A stretch of DNA of 7,343 nt from Anaerolineae bacterium. GTDB lineage: Bacteria; Chloroflexota; Anaerolineae; B4-G1. The stretch's first letter is position 1. The number at the start of each line of letters is the position of its first letter. The notes under the pieces were generated by a model, which made no database searches, was not told where the DNA came from, and worked only from the letters and a program-made list of their open reading frames with translations. The translations under genes and the position numbers were made by a program. The DNA is taken from positions 1-7,343 of the forward strand of contig JADHWW010000196.1 in the NCBI GenBank assembly GCA_016783285.1, written 5' to 3'. Positions 1-6,443 of the stretch are shown here, piece after piece.

Positions 1-108
1 CGCAAGGTAAAAGGGTGCGTGGAACGGGTATTCCTGCGCGGCCAGGAGGTCTACGCCCACGGGGAAACTCTGGCCCGGCCGGGGTACGGGCGGGTTGTCG
101 CCACGTAG
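1..108 (+). CDS. pyrC: Dihydroorotase-like amidohydrolase, C-terminal end (5' partial)
   Basis: Only the last 35 codons are visible, in frame 1, ending at TAG 106-108. The peptide reads as the closing beta-strands of a cyclic amidohydrolase: a hydrophobic strand ([12 protein letters not shown]), a short turn (AHGE), then ARPGYGRVV at the end. The 'V..V..RG..VY..G......PGYGR' pattern is typical of the C-terminus of bacterial dihydroorotases, which close carbamoyl-aspartate to dihydroorotate in pyrimidine synthesis. No catalytic residue lies in this piece, so another amidohydrolase (allantoinase, dihydropyrimidinase) cannot be excluded. The next gene starts 6 bp downstream, so this is probably the preceding cistron of the same operon. 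Confidence 0.6.
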   Translation, partial: RKVKGCVERVFLRGQEVYAHGETLARPGYGRVVAT

Positions 109-114
109 GAGATA

Positions 115-897
115 ATGATACGAGAGTGTGTAGACGGCATCGTGTTGTATCGTTTCGCCGGGCTGGGTGAGGCCGAGGGGCTGACCCACGCTGTTCTGTC
201 CCGCGTCGGCGGCGTGAGCCAGTCGCCCTATGCCACGCTTAACCTGGGCCACACCGTCGGTGACGACCTGGCAGATGTGGAAGAGAATCACCGGCGGGCC
301 TTGAGCGCACTGGGATTGGGGTCTGGTCAGGTCGTCGGCCCCTACCAGGTGCACGGCGCGCACGTGAGAGTGGTCGGGCGAGCCCACCTGGGCGCCGTTC
401 AGCCGGCCACCGACGCGCTGGTGACTGCTACACCCGCTGTCCCGCTGCTGATGCGCTTTGCCGACTGCGCGCCGGTTCTGTTCTTCGACCCCGGGCGGCG
501 CGTGGTGGGGATCGCCCACGCGGGGTGGCGCGGCGTCGTGGCGGGCATCGTCGCAGCGACGGTACGGACGCTGACGGAACGATTGGGCTGCGACCCGGCC
601 GGCCTGTGGGCCGGCATCGGCCCGACCATCGGCCCCTGCTGCTACGCGGTGGGGCCGGAAGTCGTAACAGCGGTGGAGGATGCCTGTCCACCTGGGACTG
701 GCGTGGCGCGTGAGGCCGATGGACTGACCTACCTCGATCTGCCCGCTGCGGTGCAGGCCCAACTAGGTGCTGCCGGCGTGGAGCAGATCGAGGACGCCAA
801 CCTGTGCACTGCCTGCCACGTGGATGAATTTTTCTCACACCGGGCCGAACACGGGTGCACAGGCCGCTTTGGAATAGTGATGGAGTTACGGGAATGA
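115..897 (+). CDS. pgeF: Peptidoglycan editing factor PgeF (YfiH/YlmD, laccase-domain family)
   Basis: This is a complete 260-residue protein of normal family length. Diagnostic motifs appear in order: THAVLSRVGGVS (24-35), YATLNLGHTVGDD (39-51), QVHG with His80, TDALVT (99-104), ADCAPVLF with Cys118, HAGWRG with His135, GIGPTIGPCCYAVGPEV (168-183), CTAC (231-234) and the C-terminal FSHR...TGRFG. His80, Cys118 and His135 match the metal-site triad of E. coli YfiH, with the same 17-residue spacing between the last two. In E. coli this cytoplasmic enzyme removes misincorporated L-Ser from UDP-MurNAc peptides; relatives such as FAMIN/LACC1 act on purine nucleosides, so the substrate here is inferred. 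The older name 'multicopper polyphenol oxidase' is misleading. AGGAG at 107-111 lies only 3 bp before the ATG, a short spacing, but the family N-terminus supports this start. The stop overlaps the yggS start as ATGA. Confidence 0.93.
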   Translation: MIRECVDGIVLYRFAGLGEAEGLTHAVLSRVGGVSQSPYATLNLGHTVGDDLADVEENHRRALSALGLGSGQVVGPYQVHGAHVRVVGRAHLGAVQPATDALVTATPAVPLLMRFADCAPVLFFDPGRRVVGIAHAGWRGVVAGIVAATVRTLTERLGCDPAGLWAGIGPTIGPCCYAVGPEVVTAVEDACPPGTGVAREADGLTYLDLPAAVQAQLGAAGVEQIEDANLCTACHVDEFFSHRAEHGCTGRFGIVMELRE

Positions 898-1637
898 TCG
901 AAATCACACACAATCTGACACGAGTTCAAGAGCACATTGCCGAGGCTGCGCTGCGAGCCGGGCGAGACCCGGCCGAAGTTACGCTGGTCGCTGTAGCCAA
1001 GACCTTTCCCCCCGAAGCGGTCATCGCCGCCTACCAGGCTGGCGTGCGCCACTTTGGGGAAAACCGCGTCGAGGAGGGGGTGGCCAAGATACCCGCCGTC
1101 CACGCCGCCATCTCCGGCCCGCGACCGGCCTGGCACATGGTAGGCCACGTCCAGAGCCGGAAAGCAAAGGCGGTCGTGGCGCACTTTGACTACGTTCACT
1201 CCGTGGACCGGCCCAGGATTGCGCGGCGGCTGAGCCGCTTCGCACAGGAAGCCGGACGGACGTTGCCGGTGCTCTTGGAGTGTAACGTCTCCGGCGAAGA
1301 GAGCAAGTTCGGGTTTGACCTGCAAAATTGGGAGCACGACGAAGCGCGGCAAAAAGCCTTCTTCGCCGTCGTCGAGGAGATTCTGGCGCTGCCGGCGCTG
1401 GCGGTGCAAGGCTTGATGACGATGGCCCCTTTCGTCGCCGACCCAGAGACAGTGCGGCCCGTCTTCGCCAGCCTGCGCGCCCTGCTCGAGACACTGCGGG
1501 AGCATTTCCCGGCCCACGACTGGCGTCACCTCTCAATGGGTATGACCGGCGACTTTGAGGTCGCGATAGAGGAGGGGGCGACGATGGTGCGCATCGGGCG
1601 GGCCATATTCTCTACCGACCCAACGGAGAGCCAATGA
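894..1637 (+). CDS. yggS: YggS/PLPBP family pyridoxal-phosphate homeostasis protein
   Basis: This 247-residue protein has the single-domain alanine-racemase-like TIM barrel that binds PLP but has no known catalytic reaction. Visible motifs are LVAVAKTFP with the PLP Schiff-base lysine at Lys36, HFGENRVEE (53-61), AWHMVGHVQSRKAK (79-92), VHSVD (101-105), LLECNVSGEESKFGF (127-141), QGLMTMAPF (172-180), and LSMGMTGDFEVAIEEGATMVRIGRAIF near the end, which holds the phosphate-binding loop. The family buffers free PLP and affects amino-acid and keto-acid pools. The start at ATG 894 is preferred over an in-frame ATG at 855 because it matches the family N-terminus, has GGAG at 882-885 with an 8-bp spacer, and forms an ATGA overlap with pgeF that implies translational coupling. 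The stop overlaps yggT in the same way. It corresponds to B. subtilis YlmE. Confidence 0.94.
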   Translation: MIEITHNLTRVQEHIAEAALRAGRDPAEVTLVAVAKTFPPEAVIAAYQAGVRHFGENRVEEGVAKIPAVHAAISGPRPAWHMVGHVQSRKAKAVVAHFDYVHSVDRPRIARRLSRFAQEAGRTLPVLLECNVSGEESKFGFDLQNWEHDEARQKAFFAVVEEILALPALAVQGLMTMAPFVADPETVRPVFASLRALLETLREHFPAHDWRHLSMGMTGDFEVAIEEGATMVRIGRAIFSTDPTESQ

Positions 1638-1897
1638 ACATTCTATTGCGACTCGTAGACCTGGTTTTTACCCTTTACTCTTTCGCCTTCATCGCCCGCG
1701 CGTTGCTGTCGTGGTTCCGCATCAGTTACTACCACCCGGTGGCGCGTTTTCTGGTCCAGATCACCGAGCCGGTGCTGGTCCCACTGCGCCGGTTTGTTCC
1801 GCCTGTGGGTGGGCTGGATTTTACGCCTATGGTGGCCTTGTTCATCCTCTGGTTCGTGGAACAATTGCTGAAAATGCTGATCGTGGCGCTGTTTTAG
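1634..1897 (+). CDS. yggT: YggT family small membrane protein (YlmG)
   Basis: The protein is 87 residues with two hydrophobic segments, about residues 4-26 and 62-86, consistent with a two-pass inner-membrane protein. The family signature is clear: FIARALLSWF at the end of helix 1, then a central loop with ITEPVLVPLRRFVPPVGGLDFTPMVAL. Bacterial YggT/YlmG has no firmly established reaction; family members are linked to cell division, osmotic stress and, in chloroplasts, nucleoid and thylakoid organisation. GGAGAG at 1625-1630 precedes the ATG, and the start overlaps the yggS stop by ATGA. In Gram-positive clusters sepF usually lies between the ylmE and ylmG genes; here there is no room for it. 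Confidence 0.92.
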   Translation: MNILLRLVDLVFTLYSFAFIARALLSWFRISYYHPVARFLVQITEPVLVPLRRFVPPVGGLDFTPMVALFILWFVEQLLKMLIVALF

Positions 1898-1911
1898 CGC
1901 CGGGGGCTGGG

Positions 1912-2205
1912 ATGACGTTGCCGGTAATCGAGGGAGAAGAGGGATGCACTTTTCGGGTGCGCGTCTCGCCCCGGAGCAGGCGGGACGAGATCGTCGGGAG
2001 GCACGGTGACGCGCTCAAGATACGGCTGACGGCCCCGCCGGTCAGGAGCAAGGCCAACCGCGCATTGCGAGAGTTCCTGGCCGATCAACTGGGTGTCTCG
2101 CCATCCGACGTCGAGATTCTCACCGGCCACACCTCGCGCCAGAAGCGGGTGCGCGTGATGGGCGTCTCCGCCGAGACCATCCACGCTCTGCTGGACGCCA
2201 GGTAA
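1912..2205 (+). CDS. yggU: DUF167/YggU family protein
   Basis: This is a complete 97-residue member of the DUF167 (YggU) family. Conserved stretches are RVRVSPRSRRDEIVG (15-29), GDALKIRLTAPPVRSKANRA (32-51), FLADQLGV (55-62) and the closing ILTGHTSRQKRVRVMG (69-84). Structures of the family show a small alpha/beta fold, but no molecular function is established. The reading frame is open further upstream (to 1711), but that stretch overlaps yggT in another frame. ATG 1912 gives the family length and lies 14 bp after the yggT stop. The ribosome site is poor (GGGGGCTGGG directly upstream), so translation may depend on coupling to yggT. The yggS-yggT-yggU order matches the enterobacterial operon. 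It is probably the last gene of this operon. Confidence 0.9.
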   Translation: MTLPVIEGEEGCTFRVRVSPRSRRDEIVGRHGDALKIRLTAPPVRSKANRALREFLADQLGVSPSDVEILTGHTSRQKRVRVMGVSAETIHALLDAR

Positions 2206-2219
2206 CATCTCACTAGATG
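2206..2219 (+). terminator. Small hairpin just after yggU, weak terminator candidate
   Basis: CATCT (2206-2210) and AGATG (2215-2219) form a perfect 5-bp stem around a 4-base loop, beginning on the base after the yggU stop codon. The stem is AT-rich and there is no downstream T-run, so intrinsic termination would be weak. Position is the main argument. Confidence 0.2.
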
Positions 2220-2461
2220 GAAAGTTATCTTGCTAAGACGCCAGATTGGATATTTGGGTAGAGGGATGTCCGTCTAAGAGCAATACCCGTGAACGAAATT
2301 TCAAGCGGTACCCCTCCGCGCTCTGTGCTGCGCCGGGGAATCCCCAATTGAGGTTAAACCGCTGTTTCCCCCCACATATTGGGGCAAAATCACACCTTCC
2401 AGCCTCCTGCTTCAAATCGCGACCGCCTTCCCTTTGTCCCAAACGTGAAACGCTCTCGCTT
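2220..2461. other. Non-coding spacer with small inverted repeats, no recognised gene
   Basis: This stretch between the yggU operon and the next promoter shows no convincing coding sequence: its only moderate + strand frame (2246-2476) resembles no known family and lacks a ribosome site. It contains several small palindromes. GGGG AAT CCCC lies at 2335-2345. GGTTAAACC lies at 2352-2360. CCCCAAT (2342-2348) pairs with ATTGGGG (2378-2384) over a 29-base gap, and AGCGGT (2304-2309) is complementary to ACCGCT (2358-2363). The pairing arms compete with one another. It could be a decayed repeat, an RNA end structure for the upstream operon, or nothing functional. Confidence 0.4.
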
Positions 2462-2490
2462 TTGACGCCTGCTTGAACTGGGAGTATAAT
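2462..2490 (+). promoter_or_regulatory. Near-consensus sigma70-type promoter for the AAA-nuclease gene
   Basis: TTGACG at 2462-2467 matches the -35 consensus in five of six positions. TATAAT at 2485-2490 is a perfect -10 box. The spacer is exactly 17 bp. Transcription should start near 2496-2498, giving a leader of about 75 bases before the ATG at 2574. The match is strong enough to suggest appreciable constitutive transcription unless a repressor acts. No clear operator palindrome overlaps the boxes. Confidence 0.8.
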
Positions 2491-2497
2491 AGAAACT

Positions 2498-2520
2498 GAC
2501 CGGCCTGGGTGGCCGAGGTC
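2498..2520 (+). promoter_or_regulatory. Hairpin at the predicted 5' end of the AAA-nuclease mRNA
   Basis: GACC (2498-2501) pairs with GGTC (2517-2520), and GGCC (2502-2505) pairs with GGCC (2511-2514). The loop is TGGGT and two bases (2515-2516) are bulged. The stem starts almost on the predicted transcription start, an arrangement that commonly protects mRNA 5' ends from decay. It is too far from the ribosome site at 2561-2566 to block it directly. Confidence 0.4.
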
Positions 2521-2560
2521 TCGTGTGCCGTTGGTTCTTCCAGGTGAGCCAGTATGATTG

Positions 2561-2566
2561 AAGGAG
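2561..2566 (+). promoter_or_regulatory. Ribosome binding site that fixes the AAA-nuclease start
   Basis: AAGGAG at 2561-2566 is a strong Shine-Dalgarno sequence. It lies 7 bp before ATG 2574 but only 1 bp before the in-frame GTG 2568. The ATG is therefore the real start, two codons downstream of the longest open frame. Confidence 0.85.
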
Positions 2567-2573
2567 TGTGACG

Positions 2574-4154
2574 ATGCGCAGGTTCTCATCTTATGGCCCG
2601 GTTAATACAAAATTGCATTATTACGTTCCCAGAAAGGAGCTGGTTGACCGGGTCTTTACCCAACTACTAGGTGAAGACCCCGACGAGTGCGGTCATTACG
2701 TCACCATCTGGGCTCCGAGACAGACCGGCAAGACCTGGGTGATGCAGCAGGTGAAACAGGAGATACTGCGGCGCTATCCGGAGCAATTCGCGGTGTTTGA
2801 CTTTTCGCTGGGCCGCATACGCGAGAGGAACCTGTTCCCGGCCGACGAATCTTTCCCCACGGTCCTGAGCCGGTTTCTGAAGAGAACGTTACCCGGAAAG
2901 CCCGAGGTCGAAAACTGGGATGCCTTCTACGGACTATTCTCCAAAGATGGTGGGTTGTGGCAGCGTCCACTCGTTCTCTTGATAGACGAAGTGGACACCC
3001 TCCCTACTGATTTGATAGATATGATGGTAGCTCAATTCAGGGAACTGTATCTGAGACGGGAGACAAACTGGCTGCACGCGTTGGCTCTCATCGGGGTGCG
3101 GGCGGTGTTGGGGGTGGACAGCCAACGCGGCTCGCCGTTCAATGTGCAGCGCAGTCTGCGCGTGCCCAACCTGATGTTCGAGGAAGTGGAATCAATGTTT
3201 CGCTGGTACGAGCGGGAGAGCGGGCAGGAGGTAGAGCAGGCGGTGATTGACCGCGTGTTCTACGAGACGCAGGGGCAGCCGGGATTGACGTCGTGGCTGG
3301 GGGAGTTGCTGACGGAGACGTACAATCGTGCGTCCACGCAACCGTTGACGATGGCCAACTTTGAGCAAGTGTACACCGATGCCGTTAATATATTGCCCAA
3401 CAACAATGTTCTAAACATCGTCAGCAAGGCCAGGCAAAGTCCACACCGCGAAGTTGTGTTGGAAATGTTTCGGACAGGTGAACCGTTACCTTTTCGGTAC
3501 GATAACCCACGGTTGAACTTTCTGTACATGAATGGCGTCGTCGATTGGGAACATGTCGCGGTAAATCAATATTACGTAAAGTTTCCGTGCCCCTTTGTAC
3601 AGAAGCGATTGTTCAACTATTTTGCCGACGACTTGTTCGGGCAGATGGGGCGGGTGCACAAGCCCTTTGAAGACCTGGACGATACGATCAGCGAAGACAG
3701 CCTGAACGTCGAGAATCTCCTGCGGCGGTACGAGGTGTATCTGCGCGAGAACCGCGAGTGGCTGTTGAAGGACGTGCCGCGCCGCGCGGATTTGCGCCCC
3801 TACGAGGCGGTGTATCACTTTAACCTGTACACGTACTTGAGCAAGTTCCTCCAACACCGCGATGGGCGAGTCTGGCCCGAATTTCCGACCGGGAACGGCA
3901 AGGTTGATCTGATCATTGAGTATGCTGGTCAGACCTATGGATTGGAAGTCAAGAGTTTTGTGAATGCTTACGAGTACAAAAAAGCGCTGCGCCAGGCCGC
4001 GCGTTATGGACAGCAGTTGGAGTTGACCGAGGTAACGTTAGCCTTCTTCGTGGAGTGCGTTGACGAGGCGAATCGCGCAAAGTACGAAGCGGTATACGTG
4101 GATGCAGAAACGGACGTCACGGTGAGGCCCGTGTTCGTGGCGACGGGGGCGTAG
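2574..4154 (+). CDS. P-loop AAA ATPase fused to a PD-(D/E)XK nuclease domain, role unknown
   Basis: The protein has 526 residues. The N-terminal third is a P-loop ATPase of the archaeal-ATPase/AAA-ATPase-like kind: Walker A APRQTGKT (47-54, Lys53), Walker B LVLLIDEVD (133-141, Asp138-Glu139), an ALIGVR strand (171-176), and GQPGLTSWLGELL (234-246), which resembles the 'GG.P' helix of that group. A helical middle section (about 260-400) follows. The C-terminus has a PD-(D/E)XK fold: Asp445 in GKVDLII, Glu458-Val-Lys460 in GLEVKSF, and Gln474...Tyr478, like the QxxxY helix of RecB/Cas4-type nucleases. All key residues are present, so both domains look active. Architectures of this kind (DUF1703-like among others) are abundant but uncharacterised; genome defence, element maintenance or repair are all possible. 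It has its own promoter and is not tightly linked to a neighbour. By eye the middle section has more AT-rich codons than adjacent genes, a weak hint of transfer. Confidence 0.85.
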   Translation: MRRFSSYGPVNTKLHYYVPRKELVDRVFTQLLGEDPDECGHYVTIWAPRQTGKTWVMQQVKQEILRRYPEQFAVFDFSLGRIRERNLFPADESFPTVLSRFLKRTLPGKPEVENWDAFYGLFSKDGGLWQRPLVLLIDEVDTLPTDLIDMMVAQFRELYLRRETNWLHALALIGVRAVLGVDSQRGSPFNVQRSLRVPNLMFEEVESMFRWYERESGQEVEQAVIDRVFYETQGQPGLTSWLGELLTETYNRASTQPLTMANFEQVYTDAVNILPNNNVLNIVSKARQSPHREVVLEMFRTGEPLPFRYDNPRLNFLYMNGVVDWEHVAVNQYYVKFPCPFVQKRLFNYFADDLFGQMGRVHKPFEDLDDTISEDSLNVENLLRRYEVYLRENREWLLKDVPRRADLRPYEAVYHFNLYTYLSKFLQHRDGRVWPEFPTGNGKVDLIIEYAGQTYGLEVKSFVNAYEYKKALRQAARYGQQLELTEVTLAFFVECVDEANRAKYEAVYVDAETDVTVRPVFVATGA

Positions 4155-4171
4155 CCGGATTGGGAAAAGTG

Positions 4172-4200
4172 TTGGACATATCAGGGCTTTGTGTTAAAAT
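4172..4200 (+). promoter_or_regulatory. Promoter with extended -10 upstream of the XPB helicase
   Basis: TTGGAC (4172-4177) and TAAAAT (4195-4200) are separated by 17 bp. The bases just before the -10 are TGT, giving an extended -10 (TGTTAAAAT). Transcription should start near 4206-4208, leaving a leader of about 125 bases that contains two strong hairpins. It begins 17 bp after the stop of the AAA-nuclease gene, so the helicase probably has its own transcript. Confidence 0.65.
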
Positions 4201-4271
4201 TCTGGCGCCCGCGAATGGAAATTCGCAGGCAAGCAAGTCGGCTAAAGGCCGACCCTAAACCTTGAGCCAGA
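4201..4271 (+). other. Two-hairpin element in the XPB leader, closed by an outer inverted repeat
   Basis: Hairpin 1 (4207-4230) has a GCGAAT/ATTCGC stem extended by GCC/GGC across one mismatch, with a GGAA loop of the GNRA type. Hairpin 2 (4237-4253) is GTCGGC TAAAG GCCGAC. TCTGGC (4201-4206) and GCCAGA (4266-4271) are perfect complements enclosing both. The outer left arm falls at or upstream of the predicted transcription start, so the closed form may exist only in DNA or in a longer transcript. Both stem arms of hairpin 2 are identical to the core of the third palindrome in the tandem array at 6097-6559, which marks this as a relative of that repeat. No known riboswitch class is recognised, and it is not a tRNA. 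Confidence 0.6.
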
Positions 4272-4329
4272 TTTCCACCCCAGGCACAACCGAATCCGTT
4301 AATGTCCCGAAATCCGTGTTCTACGAAAT

Positions 4330-6096
4330 ATGAATTACAACCATCAGAATCCCATCATCGTCCAGGGAGATAAAAGTATTCTTCTGGAAGTGGACAACGA
4401 GTTCTACCAGGATGCGCGAGACGTGCTGGCGCGTTTCGCGGAACTGGAAAAAAGCCCCGAATACGTCCACACCTATCGCATCACCCCCCTGTCACTGTGG
4501 AACGCCGCCTCGACCGGACTGACTGCGGACGCGATCCTGGAAGGGCTAGGGCGGTACAGCAAGTATCCCATCCCCGGCAACGTGCGGGTAGACATCGCGG
4601 ACTATATCTCCCGCTACGGCCGGGTAAAATTGATCCAGCGCGATGATGACACGCTGCTCACGTCCGAAGACGTCGCGCTGGTCGCCGAACTGGCTCACCA
4701 CAAACTGCTCGTCCCCTACGTCGTCACGCAAGTCGATCCGTGCACCTTGCGAGTGAACGCTGCCCGGCGCGGCTACATCAAGCAGGCGCTGGTCAACATT
4801 GGCTACCCGGCCCAGGACCTGATCGGTTACGTGGACGGCGAGGCGTTGGCGATCCACCTGCGGCTGCTGACGGCCGGCAGCAAACCCTTTACCCTGCGCG
4901 ATTATCAACGGGAGGCGGCCGATGTCTTTTACGCCGGTGGCGCGGCGTACGGTGGGTCGGGCGTCGTCGTGCTTCCCTGTGGCGCGGGCAAGACGATGGT
5001 CGGCATGGCGGCGATGGAGCAGATGCAGTGCAACACGTTGATTCTCACGCCGAGCACCGTCGCCGTGCGCCAGTGGATTGACGAATTGCTGGACAAGACG
5101 ACGTTGACCGAGGATCAAATCGGCGAATACTCGGGGCATCGTAAAGAGATCCGGCCGGTGACGATCTCTACGTACCAAACGATGACCTATCGCAAGCGGG
5201 GGACAAAAGGCCGTGGGCTGCCGATGATCGAAGAGTTTCCTCACTTTCAATTGTTCGACAAACGCAACTGGGGGCTGATCATTTACGACGAGGTGCACCT
5301 GCTGCCGGCGCCCGTCTTTCGCATCACGGCTGAAATCCAGGCCCGCCGTCGTCTGGGGCTGACCGCTACACTGGTGCGCGAGGACGGCCGGGAAGAGGAT
5401 GTCTTTTCCCTCATTGGCCCCAAAAAGTACGACGTTCCCTGGAAGGACCTGGAAAAACAGGGCTGGATCGCCACCGTCGAGGTGGCTGAAATACGCATCC
5501 CTTTCCCCCCTGACCTGCGAATGGAGTACGCCGTCGCCGAACAACGCCAGAAATACCGGATTGCCGCCGAGAACCCGGCCAAGTTCGAGGTACTGGATCA
5601 ACTGTTGGACAAACACCCGGACGATCAATTGCTCATCATCGGAATGTACCTGGATCAACTCGACCGGGTAAAAGAAAGGTACGGGTATCCCCTCATCACC
5701 GGCAAGACGCGGGTGCGCGACCGGCGCAAACTCTTTCAGCAATTCAGGGACGGAGACGTTCGCCACCTGATCGTCTCCAAGGTGGGAAACTTTGCCATTG
5801 ACCTGCCGGACGCCAGCGTGATGATTCAAATCAGCGGCACGTTCGGTAGCAGGCAGGAAGAAGCGCAGCGGATGGGCCGCATCTTGCGCCCCAAGAAGAA
5901 TGGGCTGCTGGCTCACTTTTACACCATCGTCACCAAGGATACCAGAGACCAGGATTTCAGCGCCAATCGCCAATTGTTTCTCACCGAGCAGGGCTACCGC
6001 TACACCATCCTCTACGATTACGAGGTAGCGGATTACGAGCCGGCGACGATTGCCGGAGGGTACCGCGAGGTGCGACCAGCGTTGACCGCCGGGTAA
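4330..6096 (+). CDS. xpb: XPB/ERCC3-type DNA repair helicase (superfamily 2)
   Basis: This 588-residue protein is a full-length bacterial XPB homologue. Residues about 8-125 form the XPB/Ssl2-like N-terminal domain (NPIIVQGDKSILLEVDNEFY; HTYRITPLSLWNAAS). The helicase core follows: LRDYQREA (189-196), Walker A LPCGAGKT (215-222, Lys221), TPSTVAVRQW (240-249), DEVH box (320-323), LGLTATLVRED (342-352), which holds TAT and the XPB-specific Arg-Glu-Asp (RED) motif, a thumb-like insert (about 390-420), and motif VI QRMGRILR (513-520). All catalytic residues are intact. The family unwinds DNA 3'-to-5'; eukaryotic XPB acts in TFIIH, archaeal XPB works with the nuclease Bax1, and the mycobacterial enzyme is a helicase of uncertain physiological role. 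ATG 4330 matches the family N-terminus, but no good Shine-Dalgarno precedes it (ACGAAAT), so initiation may be weak or leader-controlled. The nearby AAA-nuclease and SWIM protein are candidate partners by position only. Confidence 0.95.
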   Translation: MNYNHQNPIIVQGDKSILLEVDNEFYQDARDVLARFAELEKSPEYVHTYRITPLSLWNAASTGLTADAILEGLGRYSKYPIPGNVRVDIADYISRYGRVKLIQRDDDTLLTSEDVALVAELAHHKLLVPYVVTQVDPCTLRVNAARRGYIKQALVNIGYPAQDLIGYVDGEALAIHLRLLTAGSKPFTLRDYQREAADVFYAGGAAYGGSGVVVLPCGAGKTMVGMAAMEQMQCNTLILTPSTVAVRQWIDELLDKTTLTEDQIGEYSGHRKEIRPVTISTYQTMTYRKRGTKGRGLPMIEEFPHFQLFDKRNWGLIIYDEVHLLPAPVFRITAEIQARRRLGLTATLVREDGREEDVFSLIGPKKYDVPWKDLEKQGWIATVEVAEIRIPFPPDLRMEYAVAEQRQKYRIAAENPAKFEVLDQLLDKHPDDQLLIIGMYLDQLDRVKERYGYPLITGKTRVRDRRKLFQQFRDGDVRHLIVSKVGNFAIDLPDASVMIQISGTFGSRQEEAQRMGRILRPKKNGLLAHFYTIVTKDTRDQDFSANRQLFLTEQGYRYTILYDYEVADYEPATIAGGYREVRPALTAG

Positions 6097-6212
6097 CTAT
6101 CCAGCCCGGCGACTGAAAGTCGCGGCAACGTCTGCGAAACCCGCCTTCGCGGGTTAAGATCAGTCGGCGAAGGCCGACTTTGCGTCTGTTGGTGCAGTTT
6201 CAACTGCTGTCG
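6097..6212. repeat. Tandem repeat unit 1 (116 bp)
   Basis: This unit opens with CTATCCAG and has C at 6161 between palindromes B and C and GAAG as the C loop. It differs from unit 2 at one position only. Confidence 0.95.
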
Positions 6213-6328
6213 CTATCCAGCCCGGCGACTGAAAGTCGCGGCAACGTCTGCGAAACCCGCCTTCGCGGGTTAAGATTAGTCGGCGAAGGCCGACTTTGCG
6301 TCTGTTGGTGCAGTTTCAACTGCTGTCG
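6213..6328. repeat. Tandem repeat unit 2 (116 bp)
   Basis: It is identical to unit 1 except for T instead of C just before palindrome C (AGATTAG against AGATCAG). The near-identity points to recent duplication. Confidence 0.95.
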
Positions 6329-6443
6329 CTGCCCAGCCCGGCGACTGAAAGTCGCGGCAACGTCTGCGAAACCCGCCTTCGCGGGTTAAGATCAGTCGGC
6401 GAAGGCCGACTTTGCGTCTGTGGTGCAGTTTCAACTGCTGTCG
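6329..6443. repeat. Tandem repeat unit 3 (115 bp)
   Basis: It opens with CTGCCCAG instead of CTATCCAG and has lost one T in the linker between palindromes C and D (GTCTGTGG against GTCTGTTGG). All four palindromes are intact. Confidence 0.95.

Noticed and set aside
855..893. Upstream in-frame start for yggS at ATG 855
   Set aside because: It would add 13 residues overlapping pgeF that are not part of the family. ATG 894 has GGAG at a good distance and an ATGA overlap.
729..1529. 266-codon open frame on the - strand over pgeF and yggS
   Set aside because: It is antisense to two well-supported genes and has no recognisable domain or ribosome site. It is a shadow of their codon bias.
1711..1911. 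Extended start for yggU at ATG 1711
   Set aside because: The extension lies inside yggT in another frame and is not part of DUF167. ATG 1912 gives the normal family length.
2246..2476. 76-codon + strand frame in the yggU-AAA gene spacer
   Set aside because: It has no ribosome site and no recognisable motif, its composition is unusual (many Pro, Ser, Cys), and its 3' end runs through the -35 box of the next promoter.
2568..2570. GTG start for the AAA-nuclease gene
   Set aside because: It lies 1 bp after the AAGGAG ribosome site, too close for initiation. ATG 2574 has the correct 7-bp spacing.
4201..4271. tRNA-like cloverleaf in the xpb leader
   Set aside because: It has a closing stem but only two internal hairpins, with no T-loop or anticodon-arm signature. 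It is not a tRNA.
4546..5973. 475-codon open frame on the - strand opposite xpb
   Set aside because: It is fully antisense to a clear XPB helicase with intact motifs. Its translation shows no recognisable family, and long antisense frames are expected in GC-rich genes.
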